Positions 54,828-63,450 of a DNA stretch of 64,000 bases are shown in pieces. Position numbers and translations under genes: made by a program. This DNA is from Candidatus Saccharibacteria bacterium UBA1944 (GTDB taxonomy: Bacteria > Patescibacteriota > Saccharimonadia > Saccharimonadales > Saccharimonadaceae). The number at the start of each line of letters is the position of its first letter. Within the stretch, counting starts at the first letter, position 1. The stretch covers positions 62,663 through 126,662 of the forward strand of contig DDEW01000008.1 of the NCBI GenBank assembly GCA_002336935.1, read 5' to 3'. The notes under the pieces are model-generated. The model was given only the letters and a program-made list of their open reading frames with translations, searched no databases and was not told the origin of the DNA.

Positions 54828-56444
54828 TCACGGGGTCGCCGAAGCAACCTTTCCGCGCGAGCTGGTTCCCATCACACGACCGTCAGAGTCGCCGTTGAGC
54901 TCGTAGTACGTGGTGCTCAGTCGCCTGAGCGCCTCGTTCGAGGATCCGCCAACGATGACCGTGTGCAGCGTGACGTCGTCGCCAATGGCTTCGTACACCG
55001 AGTCGGAAGTGACCCAGTCATCGCCGCCATCGGTGATGAGCAGCAGCTCGCAGGCTTGGCCTTTGAGCGCACGCTCTCGTACGTCATCTGCGCCCATGGC
55101 GATAGCCGGAATGATGTTAGTACTGCCGCCCAGATCGTTCTTCTGAGTCAGCAGGTCCTTCATCAACGTGCGGCGCTCGGCTGGCGTCTTGGCATCGGTC
55201 AGCTTACCCACCATGGTGGCGAACTGGCGGTACAGGTACCGCGAGTCGTCCTCAAGGTGCGCGCCGATGATGACACACGCCAGCGCGATGGCTAGGTTGA
55301 TGCACATCCCGTCCATGCTGCCGGAAACGTCGACGATGACTTCGAGAAGCTGCGCTTGCTGCTCCTCGGCCACCTCGACATTCTCGGTCCACTCGGTCAC
55401 CTTGGGCTCTTCGAACTCCTGCAACACGTTGCGCTTCTGCACGGTTTGCTCGCCAGGAATCTCTTCCTGGTAAGCGCGCCGTGTCAGCTTGCGCCCTACC
55501 AGTCGGTGGTTGAACACCTCGGTAGGGAGTGCATACGCACGCGGGTTGACGTTGGCGATGTCCTTCACACCACGAACGTACGTGGGCTCGGGGTCATCGG
55601 TGGGGTAGGGAACGAAGATTCGCCTGCTCGGCCGACGAGGGCCGGGCAGTTCGACTTCCACCGGCTTCTTGACGGTGACGATTTCCACCTTGCGGCGAAC
55701 AATCGGCACCGTCTTCATCGGGGTATTGCGACCCCGACCGCGAAGGTTGGTGATGTCGTAAGCGGGAACAGGCAACTTGTTGAGGGCACGCATCAGCTCA
55801 GCCACGAGCTCGGGATCGACGCTCAGGTTGTTGCTGTCAAACAGGTGACTGGCGCTGTGACCGCCAATCATACCTGCAAGCGCGTCGAGCTGCTCGTCGG
55901 TCAGGGGAGGCTTCTCAACCTTCGGCGTCACATCAGTCTGCGTTTGCATGTCGATGATTTTGCCTTCTTGGTTAGTCTGCTCCCGCCAAACCGTTTCAGC
56001 CTTGCTGCGATCGTCGTACGAGCCAACCGGCTTGCCAGTCTTGTCGAGCACGACGTATCGACCGTTGTCGTCGGGAGTCGGAGTAACATCCTGTCCCGTC
56101 TTGCGATCGATGATGCGGCCTTGCTGCTGAGTGAGTTGCTTCCACTGTTCGTGGGCCTTGGTCAGTGTGGCGCTCTCGGCCACCTGCTGACCGGCAGAAT
56201 CCTGCACCTCATACCGCTCCGTCCCCTTGTTCTGGGGCTTCGGCGGTGGTGGGGGTGTGGGGTTCTTGGGGGGCTGGCCGTCGTTCGACGGTTTCCTCCG
56301 CGGCCACTTGAACAGCTTGAGAAGCTGCGGAAGCTTCGCGAGAAGCTCTTGCAGCTTGTACCAGGACTGCTCAGTCACCGACAGCGGCACCCGGGCACGA
56401 GGCCTGGGTGCCGCTGCCTTCGGAGAATTGTTCGTCACGACCAT
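54828..56444 (-). CDS. VWA-domain protein, ViaA-like partner (cassette H)
   Basis: About 538 residues. The N-terminal half has a Pro-rich segment near residues 55-70 and two repeats with RYEVQDSAGQQ and RYVVLDKTGKP. The C-terminal third is a von Willebrand A domain with a complete MIDAS: DVSGSM, GGSTNI and TDGGDD. A MoxR ATPase gene overlaps it upstream by 10 bases; such AAA/VWA pairs act as metal-dependent chaperones (RavA-ViaA, MoxR systems). Codons are GC-rich, stop TGA. A GTG at 56438 with GAAGGG at 6 nt is the more likely start. Confidence 0.82.
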   Translation of the reverse strand: MVVTNNSPKAAAPRPRARVPLSVTEQSWYKLQELLAKLPQLLKLFKWPRRKPSNDGQPPKNPTPPPPPKPQNKGTERYEVQDSAGQQVAESATLTKAHEQWKQLTQQQGRIIDRKTGQDVTPTPDDNGRYVVLDKTGKPVGSYDDRSKAETVWREQTNQEGKIIDMQTQTDVTPKVEKPPLTDEQLDALAGMIGGHSASHLFDSNNLSVDPELVAELMRALNKLPVPAYDITNLRGRGRNTPMKTVPIVRRKVEIVTVKKPVEVELPGPRRPSRRIFVPYPTDDPEPTYVRGVKDIANVNPRAYALPTEVFNHRLVGRKLTRRAYQEEIPGEQTVQKRNVLQEFEEPKVTEWTENVEVAEEQQAQLLEVIVDVSGSMDGMCINLAIALACVIIGAHLEDDSRYLYRQFATMVGKLTDAKTPAERRTLMKDLLTQKNDLGGSTNIIPAIAMGADDVRERALKGQACELLLITDGGDDWVTSDSVYEAIGDDVTLHTVIVGGSSNEALRRLSTTYYELNGDSDGRVMGTSSRGKVASATP

Positions 56445-57724
56445 CCCTTCAACAGGTCAAAGCCGGTGTGCGGCAGGGTGAGCTTCTTGATGTCGTCGCC
56501 GATGGCGTCGACCGCCATGTTGAGCGTCATGTGCTTGCCCCCGAGCATCTGCTTGAGCTGCTGGGTGCTGAGCGTGCTCGCGGCATACAGCTGGCCGCTG
56601 ACGCGGAGCTGGATGCCAGTCGTCTCGCTGCGCTCGGCCTGAAGCTGGCCCACTTGGGCCGCCAGAGCGCCGAGCTGCTCGAGATTGCGCACCTGCCGCT
56701 CGTTCATGCCGAGCATGTCGCGGCAGACACTGGCCCAGATGACGTCGTCACCTGACTCGTCACCGATGGTGATGAGCCCGTACTGGATGGCTCGCATGTC
56801 GGTCTGAGTGACCGCGTTGCGTCCCTCCAGCACCGCGCTGGCGCGGGTGAAGTCGTGCAGCTTGACGAGCGTGCGCGGACTGATGTCCGGCACACCCAGC
56901 TCCACCGGGGTCGGCATGCCGTCCGTGATGAGTTGCTGGGTACCGGACGCCGCCTGCTCCTTCTGCCACGCGTCCTGCGCCGCCTTGGTACGGCGACGCT
57001 GGAACTCCGTGACGAGCAGCACGTGCAGCAAGCGCATGCCGTCGCTGATCTTGACGCCACCATCCTTCTCGGACTTGCCGGCTCGGTCCGCGAGCTCCGC
57101 CAGGCCCTCGTAGGGCAGGTGGGGCAGCGCCAGACGCTTGCCGGAGTAGTCCAGGTAGGTGTTGCCTGCACGCATCGAATCGGCGACGCCGTCGATGCCC
57201 CGCAGATAGGCCTTGCACATGAAGCGGTCGATGACCGCCTGCGTGGCCTCCCGCTGGCGCAGGTAGTTGCTGGTGGCGATGGCGGTGTGGAGCGGCGATT
57301 TGATCTCGCCGCCCATGTCCTTGGCGAAGAACAGGCGCTCGTTCAGAACGCTGTTCGTGGACCGCATGACCATGTCGGCCAGGTCCATGAACTCGTCCAG
57401 GAACGCGAACACACTGGTGACGAGACCGCCCTCGAGGTTGTACACCTCGTGGCCGTTCTCCATGAGCATCTTCGGGATGATGTTGCCGAAGATGGACTCC
57501 GGTGGCGTGTCCTTGGTGCACTGGATGGTGAACGTGGGCGCCCCGGTGAACATCCCGAAGATGCTCCCCGACAGCTGGCTCTTGGCGCGTCCCGGAAGGG
57601 AGTACCAGAGCACGTGCTCACGCGCCACCAGGGCGAAGAGGGCCTGCTCGAGCACCGGACCGGTGCTCGGGAAGTTCTGCGACAGGATGTAGAAGTTGCG
57701 ACGAAGGTCGTCGACAAAAGCCAT
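56435..57724 (-). CDS. MoxR/RavA-like AAA+ ATPase (cassette I)
   Basis: A 429-residue protein. Walker A is the MoxR-type LPGRAKSQ; TPPESIFGN matches the family's TTPEExFG; Walker B region AFLDEFMD; sensor and arginine-finger region ATSNYLRQREATQAVIDRF. Works with the overlapping VWA gene, probably remodelling a protein complex. AGAGGA lies 6 nt before the ATG; GC-rich codons, stop TGA. Confidence 0.85.
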   Translation of the reverse strand: MAFVDDLRRNFYILSQNFPSTGPVLEQALFALVAREHVLWYSLPGRAKSQLSGSIFGMFTGAPTFTIQCTKDTPPESIFGNIIPKMLMENGHEVYNLEGGLVTSVFAFLDEFMDLADMVMRSTNSVLNERLFFAKDMGGEIKSPLHTAIATSNYLRQREATQAVIDRFMCKAYLRGIDGVADSMRAGNTYLDYSGKRLALPHLPYEGLAELADRAGKSEKDGGVKISDGMRLLHVLLVTEFQRRRTKAAQDAWQKEQAASGTQQLITDGMPTPVELGVPDISPRTLVKLHDFTRASAVLEGRNAVTQTDMRAIQYGLITIGDESGDDVIWASVCRDMLGMNERQVRNLEQLGALAAQVGQLQAERSETTGIQLRVSGQLYAASTLSTQQLKQMLGGKHMTLNMAVDAIGDDIKKLTLPHTGFDLLKGWS

Positions 57725-57813
57725 GATCAGTCCTCTCAGATTGTGTGATGGTGAATTGGAAAGCTACACGGAAGTCATCCCGCTAGCGCGGAACAGACGT
57801 CCCATAACATCAC

Positions 57814-57842
57814 ATTATAGCATAAATACAATAAATTTGCAA
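57814..57842 (-). promoter_or_regulatory. Promoter of the MoxR-VWA operon
   Basis: TTGCAA, 17-bp spacer ending in GC, TATAAT on the minus strand; 89 nt before the ATG. Confidence 0.85.
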
Positions 57843-57853
57843 GTATAGCAACC

Positions 57854-58561
57854 CTATACTGAAATTAGTGTGCCTATCTGTTCGCCTGCAGCAGCGCGCG
57901 CAATATTGCCATCAGTGAGTAAATCGCAAATAATAACTGGTTTGTCGTCTTCCATCGCAAGGCCAATTGCCGCCTTATCCATGACAGCAATATTTGGGTT
58001 ACTCAAAGCTTCTTGGTAGGTTAGTTTGTCGTACTTACGTGCGGTGGGGTCTTGGGTGGGGTCAGCATTATATACTCCATCAACCTTGGTGGTTTTAATC
58101 ACTACATCGCAGTTCATTTCAAGCGCTAGGTTCACCGCAGCCGTATCGGTCGTCAAAAATGGCCGTCCAATACCACCACCCACAATCACCACTCGGCCCT
58201 TGCCAATATGGTGCTCAGCCCGACGGTACGTGTATTGATCAACAAACTGATTCACTTCGACGCTACTCAATGCAACGGTAGGTACATGTTCAGCGTTAAA
58301 TATATCGCTCACAACCATTGCGTTCATCAGCGTAGCAAGCATACCGGCATTGTGGGCAGTCACGGGGCCAATGCCATTACCCGCCAGCTGCGCACCCCGT
58401 GCGTAGTTGCCGCCACCCACCATAATCACAATCTGGGTGCCACTCGTTAGCACACTGCGCACTTGGTTCGCTATCCACTTCACCCGCTCGGCATCTATGC
58501 CGCCTTCATGATTACCTTGTAGTTGTTCCCCTGAAAGTTTGAGTAGAATCCGCTTATACAT
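57854..58561 (-). CDS. pyrH: Uridylate kinase
   Basis: A 235-residue amino-acid-kinase-fold enzyme converting UMP to UDP. It starts MYKRILLKLSGEQ and has VGGGN, DTAAVNLALEM, VDGVYNADP and MDKAAIGLAMED. The ATG at 58561 lies 6 nt after TATACT (58568-58573, minus strand); the frame extends upstream but without family similarity. Divergent from cassette J. Confidence 0.95.
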   Translation of the reverse strand: MYKRILLKLSGEQLQGNHEGGIDAERVKWIANQVRSVLTSGTQIVIMVGGGNYARGAQLAGNGIGPVTAHNAGMLATLMNAMVVSDIFNAEHVPTVALSSVEVNQFVDQYTYRRAEHHIGKGRVVIVGGGIGRPFLTTDTAAVNLALEMNCDVVIKTTKVDGVYNADPTQDPTARKYDKLTYQEALSNPNIAVMDKAAIGLAMEDDKPVIICDLLTDGNIARAAAGEQIGTLISV

Positions 58562-58602
58562 AGGTTTAGTATAGCAAATATCCTGTATGCACAAGCAGGG
58601 TA

Positions 58603-58631
58603 TTGACAAATTATTATGTTTATGCTATCAT
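58603..58631 (+). promoter_or_regulatory. Cassette J promoter
   Basis: TTGACA, 17-bp spacer ending in GC, TATCAT. The leader to the ATG is 143 nt, the longest in the window. Confidence 0.82.
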
Positions 58632-58684
58632 ACATAACGTTTGCGAGTTTAGAATCCTGCAAGCAACTTAACAAGCTAGGAATC

Positions 58685-58767
58685 TTCTTCGATCAACCCT
58701 TTGCAATTAAACTCATTACTTACTTGCGCAGAGTTGATCGAGGAAGCACAGTACTCGATTCAGGAGG
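58685..58767 (+). promoter_or_regulatory. Candidate structured leader with alternative hairpins
   Basis: TTCTTCGATCAAC (58685-58697) pairs with GTTGATCGAGGAA (58733-58745) over 13 bp with one G-U. The same second strand contains ATCGAG (58737-58742), which can instead pair with CTCGAT (58754-58759) next to the AGGAGG Shine-Dalgarno site (58762-58767). The two folds exclude each other, as in attenuators or riboswitches. No known riboswitch family is recognised. Confidence 0.45.
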
Positions 58768-58774
58768 AACATCC

Positions 58775-59086
58775 ATGAAGGACTTCGGAAAGCTCGTCGG
58801 TGGCATCATCGTCGCCGCGCTGCTCTTCGCCACCCTCGTGTTCGCTGGCTGGCAGGCCGGCTGGTGGTTCCAGGCCGAGAACACCCAGCGTCAGCGCGAC
58901 ATCAACAAGTCCAGCCAGTCCTACCAGGACTCGCTGGTGCGTCAGGAGCGCGACCTGGTCAACGGCATCACCACCGCCGCCGACAAGGGTCAGAAGGAGC
59001 TGCTCACCAAGCAGTTCTGTTCGGTCTACACCGAGATCGTCAACCCGCCCGCCGACCTCGCCGCCGCCCACAGCAGCCTCTGCTGA
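58775..59086 (+). CDS. GC-rich membrane-anchored protein (cassette J)
   Basis: A 103-residue protein: one N-terminal transmembrane helix (about 8-30, GIIVAALLFATLVFAGW), then a polar helical region and two Cys, the last residue being one. AGGAGG at 7 nt before the ATG; stop TGA. Followed by the lipoprotein gene without a terminator, so they form an operon. Confidence 0.7.
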   Translation: MKDFGKLVGGIIVAALLFATLVFAGWQAGWWFQAENTQRQRDINKSSQSYQDSLVRQERDLVNGITTAADKGQKELLTKQFCSVYTEIVNPPADLAAAHSSLC

Positions 59087-59142
59087 TTCGGCGCCCGGTC
59101 AACTCAACCAACCGCACGTCCAACCAAGAATCGAGGAAGCAC

Positions 59143-59685
59143 ATGAAGCTCACCCGTACCTCCGGCATCGTCGTCGGTATCGCTGCCACCATGCTCGCGC
59201 TCAGCGCCTGCAGCAGCAGCGGCACCACCAACGACTCGCGCGACACCAACCGTCAGCTCGAGCAGTACCAGAAGGTTCAGCCGATCCCGTTCCACGAGTG
59301 GAGCCAGTACCGGCAGACGCTCATCAGCATCGATGACGCCCAGGCCCACGGCACGGCGACCACCTCGTTCTTCTTCAGCGAGGGTGTCGACAACCCCGTC
59401 AAGGTCTGCCCGTCGATCGGCTACCCCGTGCCCAGCACGGCCCAGCTGACGAGCCCCGACCAGTACCTCGGCAACGGGGCTGTCGGGAGCCAGATGGAGC
59501 CCAACGGTGTCTACACCGGTGAGAGCAGCGGCACCTACGTCGTCTGTGTCATCAACGGCAAGGCCGTGCCCGCCTACTGGGAGGGCCACGTCGAGACCGA
59601 GGGTGGCCCGGCCCACTGGGACAAGACCCAAGGGCTGATCGTCAACGACGGTGCGCCAACGGTCACCGTCAAGACCGGCAAGTGA
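59143..59685 (+). CDS. GC-rich lipoprotein (cassette J operon)
   Basis: A 180-residue secreted lipoprotein: signal peptide, lipobox LSAC (Cys23 as modified residue) and a Ser/Thr/Gly linker, then a beta-rich domain with two Cys (KVCPSIGYP, YVVCVING) and a conserved-looking YWEGHVE. Ser-rich linkers after the lipobox are typical of actinobacterial lipoproteins. GAGGA lies 5 nt before the ATG; stop TGA. No family is recognised. Confidence 0.75.
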   Translation: MKLTRTSGIVVGIAATMLALSACSSSGTTNDSRDTNRQLEQYQKVQPIPFHEWSQYRQTLISIDDAQAHGTATTSFFFSEGVDNPVKVCPSIGYPVPSTAQLTSPDQYLGNGAVGSQMEPNGVYTGESSGTYVVCVINGKAVPAYWEGHVETEGGPAHWDKTQGLIVNDGAPTVTVKTGK

Positions 59686-59691
59686 GTCACA

Positions 59692-59728
59692 GGTACGAGC
59701 GGGCGGCAATCCGTCGCCCGCTCGTACC
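59692..59728 (+). terminator. Hairpin ending the cassette J operon
   Basis: Perfect 14-bp GC-rich stem (59692-59705 with 59715-59728), 9-base loop. Confidence 0.7.
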
Positions 59729-59780
59729 ACACTATTCCTAGCTTGTTATTCATTCCACTCCATAAGGAGTGTTTTTTATA

Positions 59781-59809
59781 TTGACTTTTTTACTATTTTT
59801 TGCTATAAT
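59781..59809 (+). promoter_or_regulatory. Cassette L promoter
   Basis: TTGACT, 17-bp spacer ending in GC, TATAAT; 60 nt before the ATG. The leader has a TGGCGC/GCGCCA hairpin (59822-59839). Confidence 0.88.
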
Positions 59810-59869
59810 ATACTTTGACATTGGCGCAACTCGGCGCCACGTTCATCCCAGTGAAAGGGGAGAATCCTC

Positions 59870-60266
59870 ATGGATGCTCTTGCCACCATCCTGTTCATCC
59901 TGGCGTTCCTCGGCGGCATCGGCGGGCTGATGTTCCTCATGTTCTCGATCCTCGAGGGCGAGCCCGAGCTGCTGTTCATCACCCTGATCGGGGCGGTCGT
60001 GGCGGTCGGCTGTGGCTTCGGCGCCAGCGCCGCGCAGAACAGCTACGACTCGAACTGGCATGCGGGCGACGCCATCGTGCGCACCATCTTCGTCGAGGAC
60101 GGGCACACCATGGTGCTCGACAAGGACGGCGACGTGTACCGCTGCGTCACCGCCAGCGAGTGCAGCAAGCTCACCAAGGGCGACCACGTCACCTTCGAGC
60201 AGCTGCCCAAGGGCAGCGCCGTCAAGGACACTGCCGACGTGCGCAGCCAGCGTCACCAAGGGCTAG
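59870..60266 (+). CDS. GC-rich membrane protein with probable frameshift near its end (cassette L)
   Basis: About 131 residues. Two N-terminal transmembrane segments (about 5-27 and 34-52) followed by a small beta-rich domain with two Cys (YRCVTASEC). AAAGGGGAG precedes the ATG. The ATG frame has no stop and runs into the next gene. Codon use turns abnormal after 60250; removing one C at 60251 would give codons GTC ACC AAG GGC and a TAG at 60264-60266. A one-base insertion (mutation or sequence error) is therefore likely, though a true fusion or programmed frameshift remains possible. Confidence 0.6.
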
Positions 60267-60278
60267 CCCCCAACACCC

Positions 60279-60318
60279 GGCCTCGTCGCCGCGAGCACAC
60301 GCTCGTAGCGACGAGGCC
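60279..60318 (+). terminator. Hairpin ending cassette L
   Basis: GGCCTCGTCGC/GCGACGAGGCC 11-bp stem with an inner CGAGC/GCTCG stem. It precedes the promoter of the next gene, supporting separate transcription. Confidence 0.7.
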
Positions 60319-60329
60319 TTCGTCATATA

Positions 60330-60358
60330 TTGACGTTTTTTATAAAAGAGTGTATAGT
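60330..60358 (+). promoter_or_regulatory. Promoter of first coiled-coil gene
   Basis: TTGACG, 17-bp spacer, TATAGT, 9 nt before the ATG: leaderless mRNA expected. Confidence 0.8.
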
Positions 60359-60367
60359 AATATTATT

Positions 60368-61825
60368 ATGGCAGTATTTGGTATAGACAAAGCGCTCTAC
60401 GCAAAGAGCGAAAGCGAGCGCCAGGCCGCCGAGCAAGAGGCCGCACGACTGCGCGGTGATTTAACCACGACCGCAACACGGCTCGCTGAAATTGAACAGC
60501 AGCTCGCTGCTAGTCAAACAGAAAACAGATCACTAGGAACCACAGTTGCTGAGCGCGACGCGTCGATTATCGCACTCGACCAAAGCCTTGCACAAGCACG
60601 GGCTCGTGCAGCACATTTAGCCGAAGCAGCGCCCTATAGCGATGCAATTGTGGCTGAGCTGCCCAGCGATGATAGCGATGACATTGACGAAGCAGCGCTG
60701 CAAGTGGCAGCAGATGTGGTGAAAGCGCGGATTGCCGATCAAGTAACCGCCACTCGCACCAATACCATTCTTAACCAAGACGAGCAAGAACTGCGCGTGA
60801 CGTATGGCCCTGAAGCGATTGCACAGGTTGATGCCAATTTGCGTACTATTTTTGAAAACGACGGAACATTCGAGCAACACCGTCGTGACATCCGCGACAG
60901 CATTTATACCGAACGCCGCGCTGTGCTACTTGAAGCAGACAAGGCCGCTGTGCTTACAGAACTTCGCACGCCTGAAGCAAAAGAAGCGACAGATATTGCC
61001 ATTCGCCAAGATCCAGATTACTTAGCAGATATTGCAACCTACCGCCAGTTGCAGCTAGAAATGCTACGTGCCGATTGGGAGCGCGAGGCCGAAGAAGCTG
61101 GCGAAGCCGCCGCACTTGAAGAAATCATGGCCGAAAAAGCTGCCTTTGTTGCCGAAAAAGCTGCCGAGTGGGCAGCCAGTGACGCAGCCGAAAAATTCAA
61201 AGCTCGCAATCGCAAAAAGCTAGAAGCCGATTGGGAGAAAGAAGCTGCCGACAAAGTAGCCGCCGAAGTGGGCGACGAGCAATTACAGCAACTCCTGCGC
61301 GAAAAGGCTGCCGCACTCACTACCGCTGAGCAAAAAGCAAAACTCTACCGAGAAGTCCTTGACCACATGGACCGCGAAGGAATCGACACGAGGCTTATTC
61401 ACGCTGGTTCACTGACGAATGTATACCTAGGCTCAATTGATGAATACGAAACCAACAAGACCAAAAAGCCACGCATTGTGGCAAGTCGCATCATCCGTAC
61501 TGTCGCCAATGGTGATGGCAGCTTTACTGTCAACGAAGACACCCTTCATGAGTCCCCCAATGGCTATGCCCGGCGTTTTGCCATTGAACCAGGCACCATT
61601 GTTCAGTTTGGGCGCGAAGTAACAATAGGGGACAAAAAAGACGTTGAACCACTTGTACGTCGCAATGTCCCGCTTGTGACTAAATTTGGCGACGGCCAGC
61701 AAGATATCTCAATTGACCCAGTTGTCAATGTGCTCGTTGATGAGTGCTCTGCCGACACAACCATTGCCACCATTCAGCTCCCATACAATACCAAGAGCAC
61801 GTTCTGGTTCCCCAAGCAATCTTAA
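60368..61825 (+). CDS. Coiled-coil protein, first of two paralogues
   Basis: A 485-residue soluble protein. It begins MAVFGID, followed by a Glu/Ala/Gln-rich coiled coil (about 12-80), a helical region with LRTIFENDGTFE, a second charged coiled coil rich in AEKAAE (about 235-330), and a C-terminal beta-rich domain of about 140 residues with VANGDGSFTV. No signal peptide or membrane helix. Function unknown; the build suggests a filament- or scaffold-forming protein. The adjacent gene is a clear paralogue. Confidence 0.75.
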   Translation: MAVFGIDKALYAKSESERQAAEQEAARLRGDLTTTATRLAEIEQQLAASQTENRSLGTTVAERDASIIALDQSLAQARARAAHLAEAAPYSDAIVAELPSDDSDDIDEAALQVAADVVKARIADQVTATRTNTILNQDEQELRVTYGPEAIAQVDANLRTIFENDGTFEQHRRDIRDSIYTERRAVLLEADKAAVLTELRTPEAKEATDIAIRQDPDYLADIATYRQLQLEMLRADWEREAEEAGEAAALEEIMAEKAAFVAEKAAEWAASDAAEKFKARNRKKLEADWEKEAADKVAAEVGDEQLQQLLREKAAALTTAEQKAKLYREVLDHMDREGIDTRLIHAGSLTNVYLGSIDEYETNKTKKPRIVASRIIRTVANGDGSFTVNEDTLHESPNGYARRFAIEPGTIVQFGREVTIGDKKDVEPLVRRNVPLVTKFGDGQQDISIDPVVNVLVDECSADTTIATIQLPYNTKSTFWFPKQS

Positions 61826-61863
61826 ACCTTGCACGCATCATACGAAATATCGGTTATCTTTTG

Positions 61864-61892
61864 TTGACTTTTGTGCAAATTTGGTGTATAAT
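61864..61892 (+). promoter_or_regulatory. Promoter of second coiled-coil gene
   Basis: TTGACT, 17-bp spacer, TATAAT, 9 nt before the ATG. Nearly identical in layout to the first paralogue's promoter. Confidence 0.85.
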
Positions 61893-61901
61893 AATACTAT
61901 T

Positions 61902-63341
61902 ATGGCAGTATTCGGTATAGATCGCGCCACGCACGACCAAGTTGTGAGCGAGCGCCAAGAAGCACTCAACAAAAACGCCTCACTCCAGGCTGAGCTTGGA
62001 ACAAAGGGCCTTGCTTTGGCGCAGGCAGAAGTATCACTTGGTAATGCACACGCCACTATTCAGCGCCTAGAAGACGAGTTAGCGGCCGCTAAAGCGCGGC
62101 AAGCTGAATTAACCAACGCTGTCGAAGCTGCGCAAGGCGAGACTGCGCGAGTTGCAGCCCTCGCTCCCTACAGCGAGCAGTTGCTGCGTACCGCCGCACA
62201 AACAGATAGCGACCAAGCGACGCAAGATGAAGCTATGGAAGTGGCCGTAGGCGTTGTGCGCCAGCGAATCCACGATGCAACCGTTGCATCGGTTGCCAAT
62301 GATATTCTCGACCGAGACGCCGACGCAATCCGAGCAGAACATGGCGCCGATGTGATTGCCGAGCTCGATAAAAACCTTCGAGCACTCTTCGAGCACGATG
62401 GCACATTCGAGGACAATCGCCGAACCGTAGAAACTGAGATTCGCAGTAAACGTGTCGCCGCACTCATTGCCGCTGAAAAACAGCGAATTCTTGATGAACT
62501 CAACACCCCAGAAGCAATAACAGCCATGAAAGCATCACTGCTCACCGATCCAGATGTCGCGGCCGAACTGGCAACCTTCCGCCAAACCGAGACCGAACAA
62601 CGCCAAGCGGCTTGGGAACAGGAAGCGATTAGTGAAGGCGAGGCAGCAATTGCCGCCGAAATTGCCAAAGGCGAGGCAGCCTACAAGCAACAAGCGCGCC
62701 AAACGTGGCGTGACAGCATTGCTGGGGCAGAGTTTGCCGAAAAAGCCCGTGCCGATGCAGAAGCCACCTGGAAAACCGCCAGCGACGAAGAAGTCGCCAA
62801 AGAAACTGGTGATGCAATACTGGTGCAATACTTACAAGAGCGTGCCGATGCACTCAAAAAGAGTATCGAAACATCTGTCCTACAAAAAAAGTTTGAGGGC
62901 GAGGGCATTGATTTAGCTACATTTGCTGAAGGAACGCCACTCGTGTTTTATTTTGGTGAACGGACTACCTACCATACCGTTAACGATGCATTTTTGTACG
63001 TGCGCCGAGTAGCCGGTATCGCAAATGGTGACGGCAGCGTGACAATCACCACCGATTCACTCTCTCATGCAAAAAACCCCTATGCAAAGCAAGCAGCTTA
63101 CGAAGCTGGACGCGTCGTCTATATGGGCCAACCTATCACAAAAGAAGGTGTCACCACCACAATCGAAACGATCCGTAGTGGCTCTCCTGTTGTGTTTTCC
63201 GACAAGCAAGGCGAAAAGGGAATGACGAGCATTCAAAATCTCGTCAATATCCTTGTCGATGGCAAAACCTCGGGATTATCTGGTATTACCTATATACAGA
63301 CTGAGCGCGGGTATCACGAAAACTTTCCTGCAACAAACTAG
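61902..63341 (+). CDS. Coiled-coil protein, second of two paralogues
   Basis: A 479-residue protein with the same plan as its neighbour: MAVFGID start, coiled coil (about 15-80), LRALFEHDGTFE, charged helical region, and a C-terminal beta-rich domain with IANGDGSVTI. Sequence identity is moderate, so the duplication is old, yet both copies keep separate promoters and identical N-termini. MAVFGID may be a functional interaction or localisation tag. Confidence 0.75.
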   Translation: MAVFGIDRATHDQVVSERQEALNKNASLQAELGTKGLALAQAEVSLGNAHATIQRLEDELAAAKARQAELTNAVEAAQGETARVAALAPYSEQLLRTAAQTDSDQATQDEAMEVAVGVVRQRIHDATVASVANDILDRDADAIRAEHGADVIAELDKNLRALFEHDGTFEDNRRTVETEIRSKRVAALIAAEKQRILDELNTPEAITAMKASLLTDPDVAAELATFRQTETEQRQAAWEQEAISEGEAAIAAEIAKGEAAYKQQARQTWRDSIAGAEFAEKARADAEATWKTASDEEVAKETGDAILVQYLQERADALKKSIETSVLQKKFEGEGIDLATFAEGTPLVFYFGERTTYHTVNDAFLYVRRVAGIANGDGSVTITTDSLSHAKNPYAKQAAYEAGRVVYMGQPITKEGVTTTIETIRSGSPVVFSDKQGEKGMTSIQNLVNILVDGKTSGLSGITYIQTERGYHENFPATN

Positions 63342-63364
63342 ACCTACTAGCAACAACACTGCAC

Positions 63365-63394
63365 TACCATCCAAAAGGGTGGTATTGCTTTTTT
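63365..63394 (+). terminator. Terminator after the second coiled-coil gene
   Basis: An 8-bp stem (one G-U) with loop AAAA, then TTGCTTTTTT. The T-run also forms part of the next promoter's -35 box. Confidence 0.82.
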
Positions 63395-63413
63395 ATTATG
63401 TTTATGCTATAAT
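63385..63413 (+). promoter_or_regulatory. Cassette O promoter
   Basis: TTGCTT, 17-bp spacer ending in GC, TATAAT; 37 nt before the GTG start. Confidence 0.82.
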
Positions 63414-63450
63414 ATAATTGTATTGTTCGTTCCCAATCAAAGGAGTTACC

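Noticed and set aside
55356..57748. Long plus-strand open frames (about 428 and 297 codons) opposite the VWA and MoxR genes
   Set aside because: GC-rich DNA has few stops on the opposite strand. The minus frames carry Walker and MIDAS motifs; the plus frames show low-complexity Arg/His/Leu translations.
59870..61825. One 651-residue protein
   Set aside because: It would cross a GC-rich hairpin and a good promoter, with an abrupt codon-usage change; the second part has its own start identical to its paralogue's.
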